This document shows positions 9,014 to 16,012 of a stretch of DNA of 35,827 nt, piece after piece (position 1 is the stretch's first letter; each line of letters begins with the position of its first letter). A program made the translations under genes and the position numbers. Source of the DNA: REEB509 sp049314555 (GTDB lineage Bacteria; Pseudomonadota; Alphaproteobacteria; Caulobacterales; Aquidulcibacteraceae); NCBI GenBank assembly GCA_049314555.1, contig JBMOEW010000031.1, positions 1-35,827 on the forward strand, written 5' to 3'. The notes below the pieces were generated by a model, which worked only from the letters and a program-made list of their open reading frames with translations, was not told the origin of the DNA and did no database searches.

Positions 9014-10363
9014 ATGGCGGATTCAGCTGAAAGCAGTGAGACTTGGTGGGAACGTGGTGCGTTTGCGCCGGTCCACACGGAAGAGCATTTGGATGACCTT
9101 GTGGTTGAGGGCGCGCTTCCGCCATCGCTGAACGGCGTCTACATGCGCAACGGGGCAAACGCCCCAAACGGCAAGTCCGCGCATTGGTTTTTGGGCGATG
9201 GCATGTTGCATGGCGTGCGGCTTGAGGGCGGCCGCGCGCGCTGGTACCGTAACCGCTACGTCAAAACCGTCGCTCACCTCGACCCGAAAGATCCGCTCGA
9301 TTTCGTTTCGATGATGGACAAGACGCGTTCGTCGGCGAACACCAGCGTGGTGCGCCACGCCGGGCGCATTTTTGCGCTGGAAGAAGGCCACTTTCCTTAC
9401 GAAGTGAGCGCTGATCTCGAAACCAAAGGGTTTGTGGACTTCGACGGCAAGCTGACCACCGGGTTCACGGCGCACCCGAAGCTCTGCCCTGAATCGGGGG
9501 AGATGCTGGCCATTGGCTATCAGGCCATGCCACCCTTCATGACCTACCATCGTTTTGATGCTGCCGGACGTCTTTTGCAAAGCGTCGATATCCCGGTGCA
9601 AGGCCCGATGATGGCGCATGACTTCGCCGCCAGTCGCCGGCACGCCATATTCATGGACCTGCCGGTTTTGTTCAGTCTAGAAGATGCCATGGCGGGGCGC
9701 ATGCCATACGCCTGGAATGAGACCTACCAAGCGCGTTTTGGCGTCATGCCGCGCGATGGGTCTGTGAACGAATTGCGGTGGTTTAACATCGCTCCATGTT
9801 ACATTTTCCATGTGCTCAACGCGTATGACGAGGGTGATGAAGTCGTTTTGGACGCGGCGCGCTATGCGCGGATGTGGTCTAAAGCGGGGGCGTTCGAGGA
9901 TGGACCCGCGCAGCTTTGGCGGTATCGGTTGAACCTGAAAACGGGGGCGGTGCGCGAAACCCAGTTGGATGACGCTCGTATCGAATTCCCTCGTCTGGAT
10001 GAACGCCTCGTGGGCCTCAAGAACCGGTTTGGATATGCGGTAGAGACCGCCGTGTCGTCCAACGACACGATTGCGATGGATGGCTTAGTTTCGGCACGCC
10101 TGTTCAAGTACGACCTTGAAACCGGATCACGGCAGGATGCTCACTTCGGCGAACGCGTGATGCTGGGCGAACCGGTGTTTGCGTCGGCGGGGGCGGGCGA
10201 GGATGAAGGCTATGTGATGACCTACGCTCTTGCGGCGGATCGTCAGTCCACGGACCTCGTCGTGTTGGACGCCCAGAACTTTTCAAGAGGGCCGATCGCG
10301 CGGGTGAAGATTCCGCGCCGCATCCCGATCGGTTTCCACGGGAGCTTTTTCCCAGACGAGTAA
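9014..10363 (+). CDS. carotenoid oxygenase family (RPE65/lignostilbene dioxygenase) protein
   Basis: This is a non-heme Fe(II) dioxygenase of 449 residues that would cleave a conjugated double bond in a carotenoid, apocarotenoid or stilbene. The seven-bladed propeller family is recognised by its N-terminus (LPPSLNGVYMRNGANA, with HWFLGDGMLHGVRL after it). The four iron-ligand histidines are at about H154 (TAHPK), H202 (AHDF), H266 (IFHVLN) and H442 (GFHGSF), all present. Length is normal for bacterial members. The ATG at 9014 has GGAG nine bases upstream. It is divergent from the damaged TonB receptor, with a TetR gene beyond that, and is followed on the opposite strand by a TetR relic. This suggests a regulated uptake-and-cleavage locus; the substrate is not determinable from sequence. 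Confidence 0.93.
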   Translation: MADSAESSETWWERGAFAPVHTEEHLDDLVVEGALPPSLNGVYMRNGANAPNGKSAHWFLGDGMLHGVRLEGGRARWYRNRYVKTVAHLDPKDPLDFVSMMDKTRSSANTSVVRHAGRIFALEEGHFPYEVSADLETKGFVDFDGKLTTGFTAHPKLCPESGEMLAIGYQAMPPFMTYHRFDAAGRLLQSVDIPVQGPMMAHDFAASRRHAIFMDLPVLFSLEDAMAGRMPYAWNETYQARFGVMPRDGSVNELRWFNIAPCYIFHVLNAYDEGDEVVLDAARYARMWSKAGAFEDGPAQLWRYRLNLKTGAVRETQLDDARIEFPRLDERLVGLKNRFGYAVETAVSSNDTIAMDGLVSARLFKYDLETGSRQDAHFGERVMLGEPVFASAGAGEDEGYVMTYALAADRQSTDLVVLDAQNFSRGPIARVKIPRRIPIGFHGSFFPDE

Positions 10364-10377
10364 CCTTATGCAGTCTG

Positions 10378-10424
10378 GCGGTTGGTATTCGCTCCGCGAT
10401 GCCGGGGCGTTGCCAACCGCTTTC
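10378..10424 (+). terminator. possible terminator after the oxygenase gene
   Basis: Arms GCGGTTGG (10378-10385) and CCAACCGC (10413-10420) form an 8-bp stem 15 bp after the oxygenase stop codon and are followed by a short TTT. The 27-nt loop is long, so this is a weak candidate. Confidence 0.35.
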
Positions 10425-10439
10425 GGCCCGTTCGAAACC

Positions 10440-10800
10440 TCACGTTTGGCGGGGCAATTTCCATATCTTGAAGACCTGATCTTTGATTGGTTCGCGCAGC
10501 GCTTCCAGCCGCGCGCTTGAGTTGCCCGGTAGGACAAAGATCGCGGCACCGGCGGCCATGCGGATGGCGAGATCTGAGGCCGCGCGGAAGCGTGGTTCAT
10601 GGGCGTTGCGGCCGTCCCCAAACAGTTCCTAGGTCAGGCGGATCCGCTGTTGGTCGAAGGCAACCGTCACGAGGGCCAAGATCGGCCGCAGCATCGTTTC
10701 GGTTCGGGCTGCTGCCATCAATTCCACGAGGATCTGAAACTCTGGTGCGTGGATCGCATCGAAGGTCATGTCCAGTTGCTGTTCTAGGCGGTTTAGGGTT
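10440..10800 (-). pseudogene. TetR-family regulator relic (C-terminal half, amber codon)
   Basis: Read on the minus strand from about 10800, the frame gives LNRLEQQLDMTFDAIHAPEF, then QILVELMAAARTETMLRPIL. That is the usual ligand-domain pattern of TetR regulators with a PEFQxxxELxxAARTD-like core. A TAG at 10629-10631 interrupts it. The same frame then continues with ELFGDGRNAHEPRFRAASDL, then AIRMAAGAAIFVLPG and SARLEALREPIKDQVFKIW, to a natural stop at 10440. No HTH domain can be found upstream; at about 10800 the sequence changes to the plus-strand DUF5615 relic. This is a gene that lost its DNA-binding half by rearrangement and also carries a nonsense codon. Its ancestral target may have been the adjacent oxygenase, but that is inference. 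Confidence 0.75.
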
Positions 10801-11113
10801 GGAGCCGCAAGCGTTGGCGCGCTGGATTGCTTCCCAACCTGGGTACGAGGCCGACCATGTTGCTTTCGCCCTTGCGCCCACAGAACAGGATGCAACCATC
10901 GCCTCTTATGCTGCTGGCAACAGCGCCGTCATCGTCACAAAGGATGCCGATTTCCTGAACCTTGCGCCGCCACCGCCTCTGCTCATCGTGGCGACCGGCA
11001 ACATGCCGAACAGGGATTTTCTGGCAGTGTTTGCGGTGCAGTTCGCGGCGGCGGTCGGCCAACTACTAGACGGACACCCTGTCGTCGAGATCGGCGCGTT
11101 ACGCCGCGCTTGA
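10799..11113 (+). pseudogene. DUF5615 PIN-like toxin, N-terminally truncated
   Basis: The plus-strand frame ending at 11113 shows the body of a DUF5615 (PIN-like, Mut7-C-related) protein. It has LARWIASQPGYEADHV, then IASYAAGNSAVIVTKDADFL, then LIVATGNMPNRDFLAVF, and ends in VVEIGALRRA. Family members are usually about 110-120 residues and begin with a short strand such as FLIDAQLPP before LARWI. Here that strand and any ATG are missing: the match starts at about 10799, exactly where the TetR relic on the other strand begins. The frame is open further upstream, but that sequence is antisense to the TetR relic. No DUF433-type antitoxin precedes it. It is probably an inactive remnant unless it uses the TTG at 10799. 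Confidence 0.65.
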
Positions 11114-11177
11114 AGACGTCGCCGTGCGACTGGACCTGAGTTCGGTCTCGCGGGCACCTCCCCGATTACAAGAGGTT

Positions 11178-11524
11178 ATGGCCGACCAGGGGACCACGCG
11201 CCCAGGCTCACCGATCCGAACCGACTGCCAACCACTATCGAGGCACCAGCCTTGTTGGGCCTTCAGCCCTGCACGCTGGCTGCCTGGCGCGAGGATGGCT
11301 CCCAGCCCGGCCTTGCGTTCTTCAAGCGCGGCAAGGCAGTGCGCTACCGATACGGCGACCTCATCGCCTTCTTGGAGAAAAGGCGGGCGTCAAGCACGCT
11401 TGTGGCGCGGCAGCTTGTTCGGTCATCACCGCCTTCACCTCCCCGGAATGCCCCTGAGGGCCCAGCTCGACGCAAGACCCGCAAAGCCTCAGGTGGCTCC
11501 GAAGGCCAACAGTCATTGTTCTAA
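11178..11524 (+). CDS. small excisionase-type HTH protein, start doubtful
   Basis: The frame ending at 11524 encodes a winged-HTH of the MerR/excisionase kind: TTIEAPALLGLQPCTLAAWR, then PGLAFFKRGKAVRYRYGDL and IAFLEKRRASS, then a basic, proline-rich tail of about 40 residues. Such proteins bind DNA as antitoxins, excisionases or prophage regulators. The frame has no ATG or GTG upstream of a TTG at 11252, which would cut into the first helix. An ATG at 11178 with AGAGG just before it is ideally placed but lies one base out of frame with the domain. Either a one-base indel lies between 11180 and 11215 or a rare start is used. It follows the DUF5615 relic on the same strand and converges with the PIN/HTH pair. 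Confidence 0.5.
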
Positions 11525-11552
11525 TCAAGCGCTGGTTCTCGTCCGCCACGGG

Positions 11553-12113
11553 TCAGAATTCGAAGAGCCGCTCGCGCAGCCAGGACGCAAAGCCAGGGCA
11601 TCCCGCCAGCTCGAAACCATCCGCATATTTTGATGGGCTGAGCGGCGGGTTCACAAGGCGACGACGAATGTCGCGAACTGATTGGAGAACGCGATCGGGA
11701 TCTTCGTTGGCAAGCCTCTTCAGGGCTTCGTCGGGGGAGATCGACGTCAGTCGATGCATATCAAGCGCTGCCGAAGGAAAGTGCGCGAGATTGAGGGTGA
11801 TGATTGCGGTGCCCGCGGCCAGTGCCGCCTGTGCAACGTGCTCGTCCGCCGGGTCGGGCAAGCCAAAAGCGACGGGATCGACGAGCTCTTCAGGGATGTA
11901 GGCGGAAGGAAAAGCCGCGCGGATGGCCGTCACGGTTCGTTCGAGCGTGTCACGCAGTTCGGGCCGATTTGCGGCCAGCGCGGCGGTCCATTCGTTTTCA
12001 ATCCGTTGGGTCCAATAGACGTACGCGGTGCCGTTACGGTGCAGCTGGAGGAAGAGATCGCGAAGGCGCGCTGAATAGAGGACGTTGGCGTCCAGGATGA
12101 AACGTTCAGGCAT
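11553..12113 (-). CDS. PIN-domain toxin of a type II toxin-antitoxin pair
   Basis: This is a 186-residue PIN-domain protein, probably a metal-dependent RNase. The first strand carries the signature FILDANVLYSARLRDLFLQL with D8. An E-rich helix follows (TQRIENEW, E39), then GLPDPADEHVAQAAL with D87 and D90. The TLNLAHFP segment is typical of the VapC-like group in which the last loop ends in DFP/HFP. The acidic residues expected for Mg/Mn binding are present. It starts three bases after the stop codon of the HTH gene upstream, so the two form one transcript in the antitoxin-toxin order. The C-terminal 60 residues extend beyond the minimal PIN fold, as in longer PIN proteins of this type. Confidence 0.85.
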   Translation of the reverse strand: MPERFILDANVLYSARLRDLFLQLHRNGTAYVYWTQRIENEWTAALAANRPELRDTLERTVTAIRAAFPSAYIPEELVDPVAFGLPDPADEHVAQAALAAGTAIITLNLAHFPSAALDMHRLTSISPDEALKRLANEDPDRVLQSVRDIRRRLVNPPLSPSKYADGFELAGCPGFASWLRERLFEF

Positions 12114-12116
12114 GCC

Positions 12117-12533
12117 TCAGTCGTAGAAGCCGGCGGCCTGGTTGATCGCAACCAACTCATCCAACGCCGTGTCCTGGCGTTTCCGCTCCTCCGCCAAATA
12201 CGAAAACAAGTCTGCGGCCTTGATCCGGCGGTGAACCCCGACGGTGCGAAAGGACATCGTGCCGTCTTCGAGGAGTTTTACGAGCGTTGGACGCGAGACG
12301 CCCAGTATGTCGGCGGCCTGTTGGGTTGTGAGTTCGGCGTCCATCGGCACAACGGCTGCGCCGCCGCCGGCCGCCAGGGTTTCGAGCATGTGCTCCATGG
12401 CCGCCGCCGCCGCGGGCGGAAGGGCGTCGTCCCCGACCATGGGCTTGCCTTCACGAAGGGCCATTAGCGCGCGGCGGGCCTGGGCGGCTTCCGGCTCGGC
12501 CACTGGCGGAATGAGGGTAGCGGTCTTGCTCAT
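12117..12533 (-). CDS. HTH antitoxin partner of the PIN toxin
   Basis: This is a 138-residue protein whose C-terminal half is an excisionase-family HTH: LTTQQAADILGVSRPTLVKL, then LEDGTMSFRTVGVHRRIKAA and DLFSYLAEERKRQ. The N-terminal half is alanine-rich and of unknown fold. In this family such proteins bind the promoter of their own operon and neutralise the PIN toxin encoded just downstream; here the toxin start is three bases after this stop. Paired direct repeats (12551-12567) immediately upstream of the gene are a likely operator. The start at 12533 (MSKTATLIPP) fits the distance to those repeats. Confidence in the fold is high; the antitoxin role follows from context. Confidence 0.82.
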   Translation of the reverse strand: MSKTATLIPPVAEPEAAQARRALMALREGKPMVGDDALPPAAAAAMEHMLETLAAGGGAAVVPMDAELTTQQAADILGVSRPTLVKLLEDGTMSFRTVGVHRRIKAADLFSYLAEERKRQDTALDELVAINQAAGFYD

Positions 12534-12550
12534 AGCCGCACCTTAGCACT

Positions 12551-12567
12551 AATCGAAAAAATCGAAA
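12551..12567. promoter_or_regulatory. paired direct repeats upstream of the toxin-antitoxin operon
   Basis: Two perfect copies of AATCGAAA (12551-12558 and 12560-12567), spaced 9 bp centre to centre, lie 18-34 bp upstream of the antitoxin start. Autoregulated toxin-antitoxin operons often carry such short repeated sites over the promoter. The role is inferred from position. Confidence 0.5.
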
Positions 12568-12702
12568 GCTGCTGCTGCATCGTGTTCCGCCGTACCGATC
12601 AAGCCGGATAAACGCGGACCAAAGCCGACCCTCATCCGGGGCACTGGCGGGGCACGATGATTCTTCGGGGTTTTGGCGCTTCGCTAAAGTCCTTGTTCCG
12701 TA

Positions 12703-12780
12703 TGGTCGGAGCGGAGAGATTCGAACTCTCGACCCCCAGTCCCCCAGACTGGTGCGCTAACCTGGCTGCGCCACGCTCCG
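12703..12780 (-). tRNA. tRNA-Pro (anticodon GGG)
   Basis: Read on the minus strand, the 7-bp acceptor stem CGGAGCG pairs with CGCTCCG. A 4-bp D stem (GCGC/GCGC) follows, then a 5-bp anticodon stem CCAGT/ACTGG around the loop CTGGGGG, and a T arm GAGAG-TTCGAAT-CTCTC. Discriminator A and an encoded CCA end the gene. The anticodon GGG reads CCC/CCU proline codons. It lies between ihfA and the toxin-antitoxin/relic region. I looked for a repeat of its 3' end on the left side that would mark an integrated island and saw none. Confidence 0.96.
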
Positions 12781-12849
12781 ACCGCGCCTTACCCGGGCTG
12801 ACGCCACAGGCAACGCGAGGAGCGGTGTTAGCGCCTTCAGCGCTGGCTT

Positions 12850-13200
12850 TCAATCGGGATCAACGCCTTTGCGGCGCGCCGGTTTGGGTTGCCCCTTCTC
12901 CACCCGCTCGCGCAGGAGTGGCGAGGGTCGAAAAGTGACCACGCGGCGGGGCGTAATGGGCACTTCGGCCCCCGTCTTGGGGTTGCGCCCGACCCGCTCT
13001 CGCTTGCGACGCGCCTGAAAGTTGCCGAACCGGGCCAGCTTTACGGCGTCGCCGTTGACGAGGGCATCGCCAATTCGCTCAAGCATCGATTCCAAGAACT
13101 TGCCCGCTTCCGCACGCGGCACCCCCGTTCGACGCACGATGGCCTCAACCAGATCAGCGCGGGTTATGGTCTTTGCGGTTTTTGACGACTCATCAGACAT
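12850..13200 (-). CDS. ihfA: integration host factor subunit alpha
   Basis: This is one half of the IHF heterodimer, which bends DNA sharply at specific sites and serves recombination, replication and sigma-54-type promoters. The HU/IHF fold is complete: TITRADLVEAIVRRTGVPRA, then GKFLESMLERIGDALVNGDA, then the DNA-arm region VKLARFGNFQARRKRERVGR, NPKTGAEVPITPRRVVTF and PSPLLRERV. The NPKTG loop at the arm tip, which carries the intercalating proline, is intact. The GRNPKTG form and the neighbourhood of fabH point to the alpha subunit rather than HU. The start at 13200 has GGGGGAAG just upstream. The extension of about ten residues at the N-terminus and the basic tail are ordinary for alphaproteobacteria. 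Confidence 0.92.
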   Translation of the reverse strand: MSDESSKTAKTITRADLVEAIVRRTGVPRAEAGKFLESMLERIGDALVNGDAVKLARFGNFQARRKRERVGRNPKTGAEVPITPRRVVTFRPSPLLRERVEKGQPKPARRKGVDPD

Positions 13201-13291
13201 GCTTCCCCCACAGCCTTCTGTTAGGCGAAAACGTAACTCTTACGAGCGTTTAGGTCAACGATGGGGCTTTTAGGGAGACGCCTGCCTCCGC

Positions 13292-14263
13292 CTACAGCTG
13301 GATGAGGCCTGCGCCCCAGGTCAATCCACCGCCCAATGCCTCCACTAAGATGAGATGGCCGGGCTGGATGCGGCCGTCTTGGCGCGCCTGTGCCAGGGCC
13401 AGGGGCACCGACGCTGCTGACGTATTGCCGTGTTCGGCAACGGTGGAGATGACTTTTTCGACGGGGATCGATAGCCGACGCGCGACGCCATCAAGAATGC
13501 GTTGATTGGCTTGGTGTGGCACGAACCAATCGACCTGCTCCAAGCTCACGCCGCCCCGGGCACAGGCCTCGACCATGGCCGATGAGATGTGTTCCACAGC
13601 CATGCGAAAGACCGCGTTGCCGACCATTTTTAGGTGACCGACGGTTTGGGTCTGGGAGGGGCCGCCATCGACATAAAGCAGATCGTGGTGGCGACCGTCG
13701 GTGCGGATGAAGGTTGCGAGGATCCCGCGGCCTTCGGCTTGGGCTTCCTCTTGGGCTTCCAGCACGATGGCGCCGGCTCCATCGCCGAACAGTACGCAGG
13801 TTGTGCGGTCTGACCAATCCAGAATGCGAGAGAACGTTTCTGCGCCGATCACAAGGGCGCGTTTGGCTTGGCCACGCACCAGCGCGTTATCTGCTGTGGC
13901 GAGGGCGAAGATGAACCCTGAACAAACAGCCTGGATGTCGAAAGCTGCCCCTTGATGGACACCAAGCGCGGCTTGAACGCGGGCGGCAGTGGCAGGGAAG
14001 GTTAGGTCCGGGGTGGCGGTGGCGAGGATGATCAGGTCGATGTCGCTGGCCTCAAGCCCGGCGTCCTGAAGCGCGCGCTCAGCGGCATTGGTGGCTAGGG
14101 TGGAGGTGCGCTCATCCGGGCCCGCAATGTGGCGCTGACGGATGCCGGTGCGCGCCACGATCCATTCATCGCTGGTGTCGACCGAAGCGGCGAGTTCGGC
14201 ATTGGAGAGTACTTTGGGGGGCAGAAACCCACCCACACCGCGGAGGACGGAGCGCAAGGCCAT
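13292..14263 (-). CDS. fabH: beta-ketoacyl-ACP synthase III
   Basis: This enzyme starts type II fatty-acid synthesis by condensing acetyl-CoA with malonyl-ACP in the cytosol. The catalytic triad is present: C114 in DIQAVCSGFIFA, H250 in WFVPHQANQRIL, and N280 in AEHGNTSAASVPLAL. The SDEWIVARTGIRQRH segment near residue 31 is characteristic of FabH. Its 323 residues are normal length. The start codon overlaps the plsX stop by one base (TGATG), so it is translationally coupled to plsX. The plsX-fabH-ihfA order is common in alphaproteobacteria and ties phospholipid and fatty-acid initiation together. Confidence 0.96.
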   Translation of the reverse strand: MALRSVLRGVGGFLPPKVLSNAELAASVDTSDEWIVARTGIRQRHIAGPDERTSTLATNAAERALQDAGLEASDIDLIILATATPDLTFPATAARVQAALGVHQGAAFDIQAVCSGFIFALATADNALVRGQAKRALVIGAETFSRILDWSDRTTCVLFGDGAGAIVLEAQEEAQAEGRGILATFIRTDGRHHDLLYVDGGPSQTQTVGHLKMVGNAVFRMAVEHISSAMVEACARGGVSLEQVDWFVPHQANQRILDGVARRLSIPVEKVISTVAEHGNTSAASVPLALAQARQDGRIQPGHLILVEALGGGLTWGAGLIQL

Positions 14264-15321
14264 CAGCTTGCATCTGTGCCCGTGGCTGGGAGTGCCGCGG
14301 TTGCCGCCGATGCAAGCGGTGCCAATTTGGTTGCGATCTCTTCCCGGTAGGCGCTGCGGGCCATGCGTATGGCCACATCGACGGCTGCAGCAAAACCCGC
14401 AGCGTCCGCACCGCCATGGCTTTTCACTACCAACCCATTGACCCCCAAGAACACCCCACCGTTGACGCGGCCGGGATCCATCCGCTTTTTGAGTTTGCGC
14501 AGGGCTGGGTAGGCGATCAACGCGCCGATCTTGGCAAAGGGCCCGCCCGTGAGCGCCTCTTTCAGGAAGTGTCCAACCAGGCGAGCGGTGCCTTCGGCTG
14601 TTTTCAAGGCGATGTTGCCGGAGAAACCGTCTGTCACCACCACGTCGACTGTGCCTTTGCCGATGTCGTCGCCTTCAACAAACCCGTGGAATGCCAGATC
14701 GAGGTTTGCTTCGCGGATAACCTTGGCTGCGGCGCGGATCTCTTCGTGTCCTTTTTGGTCTTCTGCGCCCACATTCAGGAGCCCGACGCTCGGGCGATCG
14801 ACGCCATGGACAGCGCGGAAAAACGCTTCGCCCATGACCGCGAACTCCACCAATTGGCGGGCGTCCGCGCCCACGTTGGCACCCACGTCCAGCACACAGC
14901 AGATGCCGTTCATGGTGGGCCAACTGGCCACCAACGCTGGGCGGTGAACCCCCTGCATCATCCTGAGCCGCATCATGGCGATGGCCATCAACGCGCCGGT
15001 GTTACCGGCCGACACGACCGCATTGGCTGTACCCTCTTCAACCGCTGCAACGGCGTTCCACATCGAGGAGCCTTTGCCTTGGCGCAGCGCCTGGCTTGGC
15101 TTGACCTCCATGCCGATCGCGCGGTCTGCTGGGACAATTGTTGAGCTGGCTTTTGCGGCCGGCATCGTTGCGAGCAGCGCGTTGATGCGGGCGGGATCGC
15201 CGTGGATTTGGTAGCGCACACCCGGCCGGGACTTGGCGACGATTTCAATGCCCGCCATCACGCTTTCTGGTGCGTGATCGCCGCCCATGGCATCTATTGC
15301 GATCGTGATGGAATTGGGCAT
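14263..15321 (-). CDS. plsX: phosphate acyltransferase PlsX
   Basis: PlsX makes acyl-phosphate from acyl-ACP; PlsY then uses it for the first acylation of glycerol-3-phosphate in phospholipid synthesis. The N-terminal TIAIDAMGGDHAPESVMAG signature is exact. Further family stretches are LRQGKGSSMWNAVAAVEEG, VSAGNTGALMAIAMMRL, LDVGANVGADARQLVEFAVM, VVTDGFSGNIALKTAEG and GVNGLVVKSHGGADAAGF. Length (352 residues) is typical for this peripheral membrane enzyme. It overlaps fabH by one base. The DUF177 gene (yceD) that commonly precedes plsX is not in the 73 bp between it and the chaperone gene. Confidence 0.96.
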   Translation of the reverse strand: MPNSITIAIDAMGGDHAPESVMAGIEIVAKSRPGVRYQIHGDPARINALLATMPAAKASSTIVPADRAIGMEVKPSQALRQGKGSSMWNAVAAVEEGTANAVVSAGNTGALMAIAMMRLRMMQGVHRPALVASWPTMNGICCVLDVGANVGADARQLVEFAVMGEAFFRAVHGVDRPSVGLLNVGAEDQKGHEEIRAAAKVIREANLDLAFHGFVEGDDIGKGTVDVVVTDGFSGNIALKTAEGTARLVGHFLKEALTGGPFAKIGALIAYPALRKLKKRMDPGRVNGGVFLGVNGLVVKSHGGADAAGFAAAVDVAIRMARSAYREEIATKLAPLASAATAALPATGTDAS

Positions 15322-15394
15322 TGCGCCGTCGCGCCCTGTGCAGGTGAGAAGGCCTGGACCATACTTGCGCCAGGGGTAATTGCAATCTAGCCGT

Positions 15395-15934
15395 TCAAAC
15401 TTCCACAGCCCAAAGGTCCGCTTGCCCGAGGTCTGACGTTGGGTGCTGCGTTAAAGTTGCGAGACGGGAACGGGCGTGGCGGGCCAGGACGGGTGCGAAA
15501 CCCGCGTGGCTTTGAAGCAAGATGTTGCGGATCAAGGCCTGTTCGAGCTCTGTTGATTCCGGGGGAGCGGCTAGGCCCTGTTCGTAGGCCTGAAGCCGTC
15601 CGTAAAAGGCACCGGCCAGCTTTTTCATCTTCTTTGGGACGGTGAGGTCTCCAACGCCCGCTTCTCGCAAGCCATATTCGATATGCTTGAACAGCAGATC
15701 AGTGAAGATCTGCGCGGTGGGGGCGTCTGTTGGGTCCTGGCGCAGACGCATCATCGCAAGCGCGCCATGCAGCATCAGCATTTCGAGGCGCACTTCAAAG
15801 GTGTCAGGTGCGCGTCCGTCGCCGTAGAGCGCCGGGTCACGGCTGGCGCTGGAAACAGCCAGCAAAAGCGCTTCTGCTGCATTGCGCGCAGCTTTTGCCT
15901 TCCCTCCGCCCCAAAGTCCGGCCAAATAGCCCAT
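15395..15934 (-). CDS. ubiquinol-cytochrome c chaperone family protein
   Basis: This protein belongs to the CBP3-like family (ubiquinol-cytochrome c chaperone domain), which assists assembly of the cytochrome bc1 complex. Visible family patterns are LEMLMLHGALAMMRL, then QIFTDLLFKHIEYGLREAGV, then DLTVPKKMKKLAGAFYGRL and YEQGL. Length from the chosen ATG (15934, MGYLAGLWGG) is 179 residues, with GGAG about 12 bases upstream. The frame stays open to 15976, but those residues look unrelated. It is divergent from the BamE-type lipoprotein gene, an arrangement common in alphaproteobacteria. Exact function here is by family. Confidence 0.85.
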   Translation of the reverse strand: MGYLAGLWGGGKAKAARNAAEALLLAVSSASRDPALYGDGRAPDTFEVRLEMLMLHGALAMMRLRQDPTDAPTAQIFTDLLFKHIEYGLREAGVGDLTVPKKMKKLAGAFYGRLQAYEQGLAAPPESTELEQALIRNILLQSHAGFAPVLARHARSRLATLTQHPTSDLGQADLWAVEV

Positions 15935-16012
15935 CTGTTTCGTGTTCTCCGCGCTTGCCCGACTGCACGGGCACATTTAGGCGTTGTAGCGCAACATCCC
16001 GTGAGGTGAAGT

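Noticed and set aside
8743..9030. A 95-residue plus-strand gene before the oxygenase
   Set aside because: It would overlap the well-placed oxygenase start and ribosome binding site and has no recognisable pattern; the region is better read as a divergent promoter.
10487..11113. A 208-residue plus-strand gene
   Set aside because: Only the last 104 residues match a family (DUF5615); the first half is antisense to the TetR relic and has no protein-like pattern.
11124..11633. A 169-residue plus-strand gene
   Set aside because: It runs in a shadow frame across the HTH gene and into the PIN toxin end, and is rich in R, P and S without pattern.
10364..12702. A genomic island integrated at tRNA-Pro
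   Set aside because: The relics and toxin-antitoxin genes next to a tRNA invite this idea, but I see no integrase and no repeat of the tRNA 3' end on the far side.
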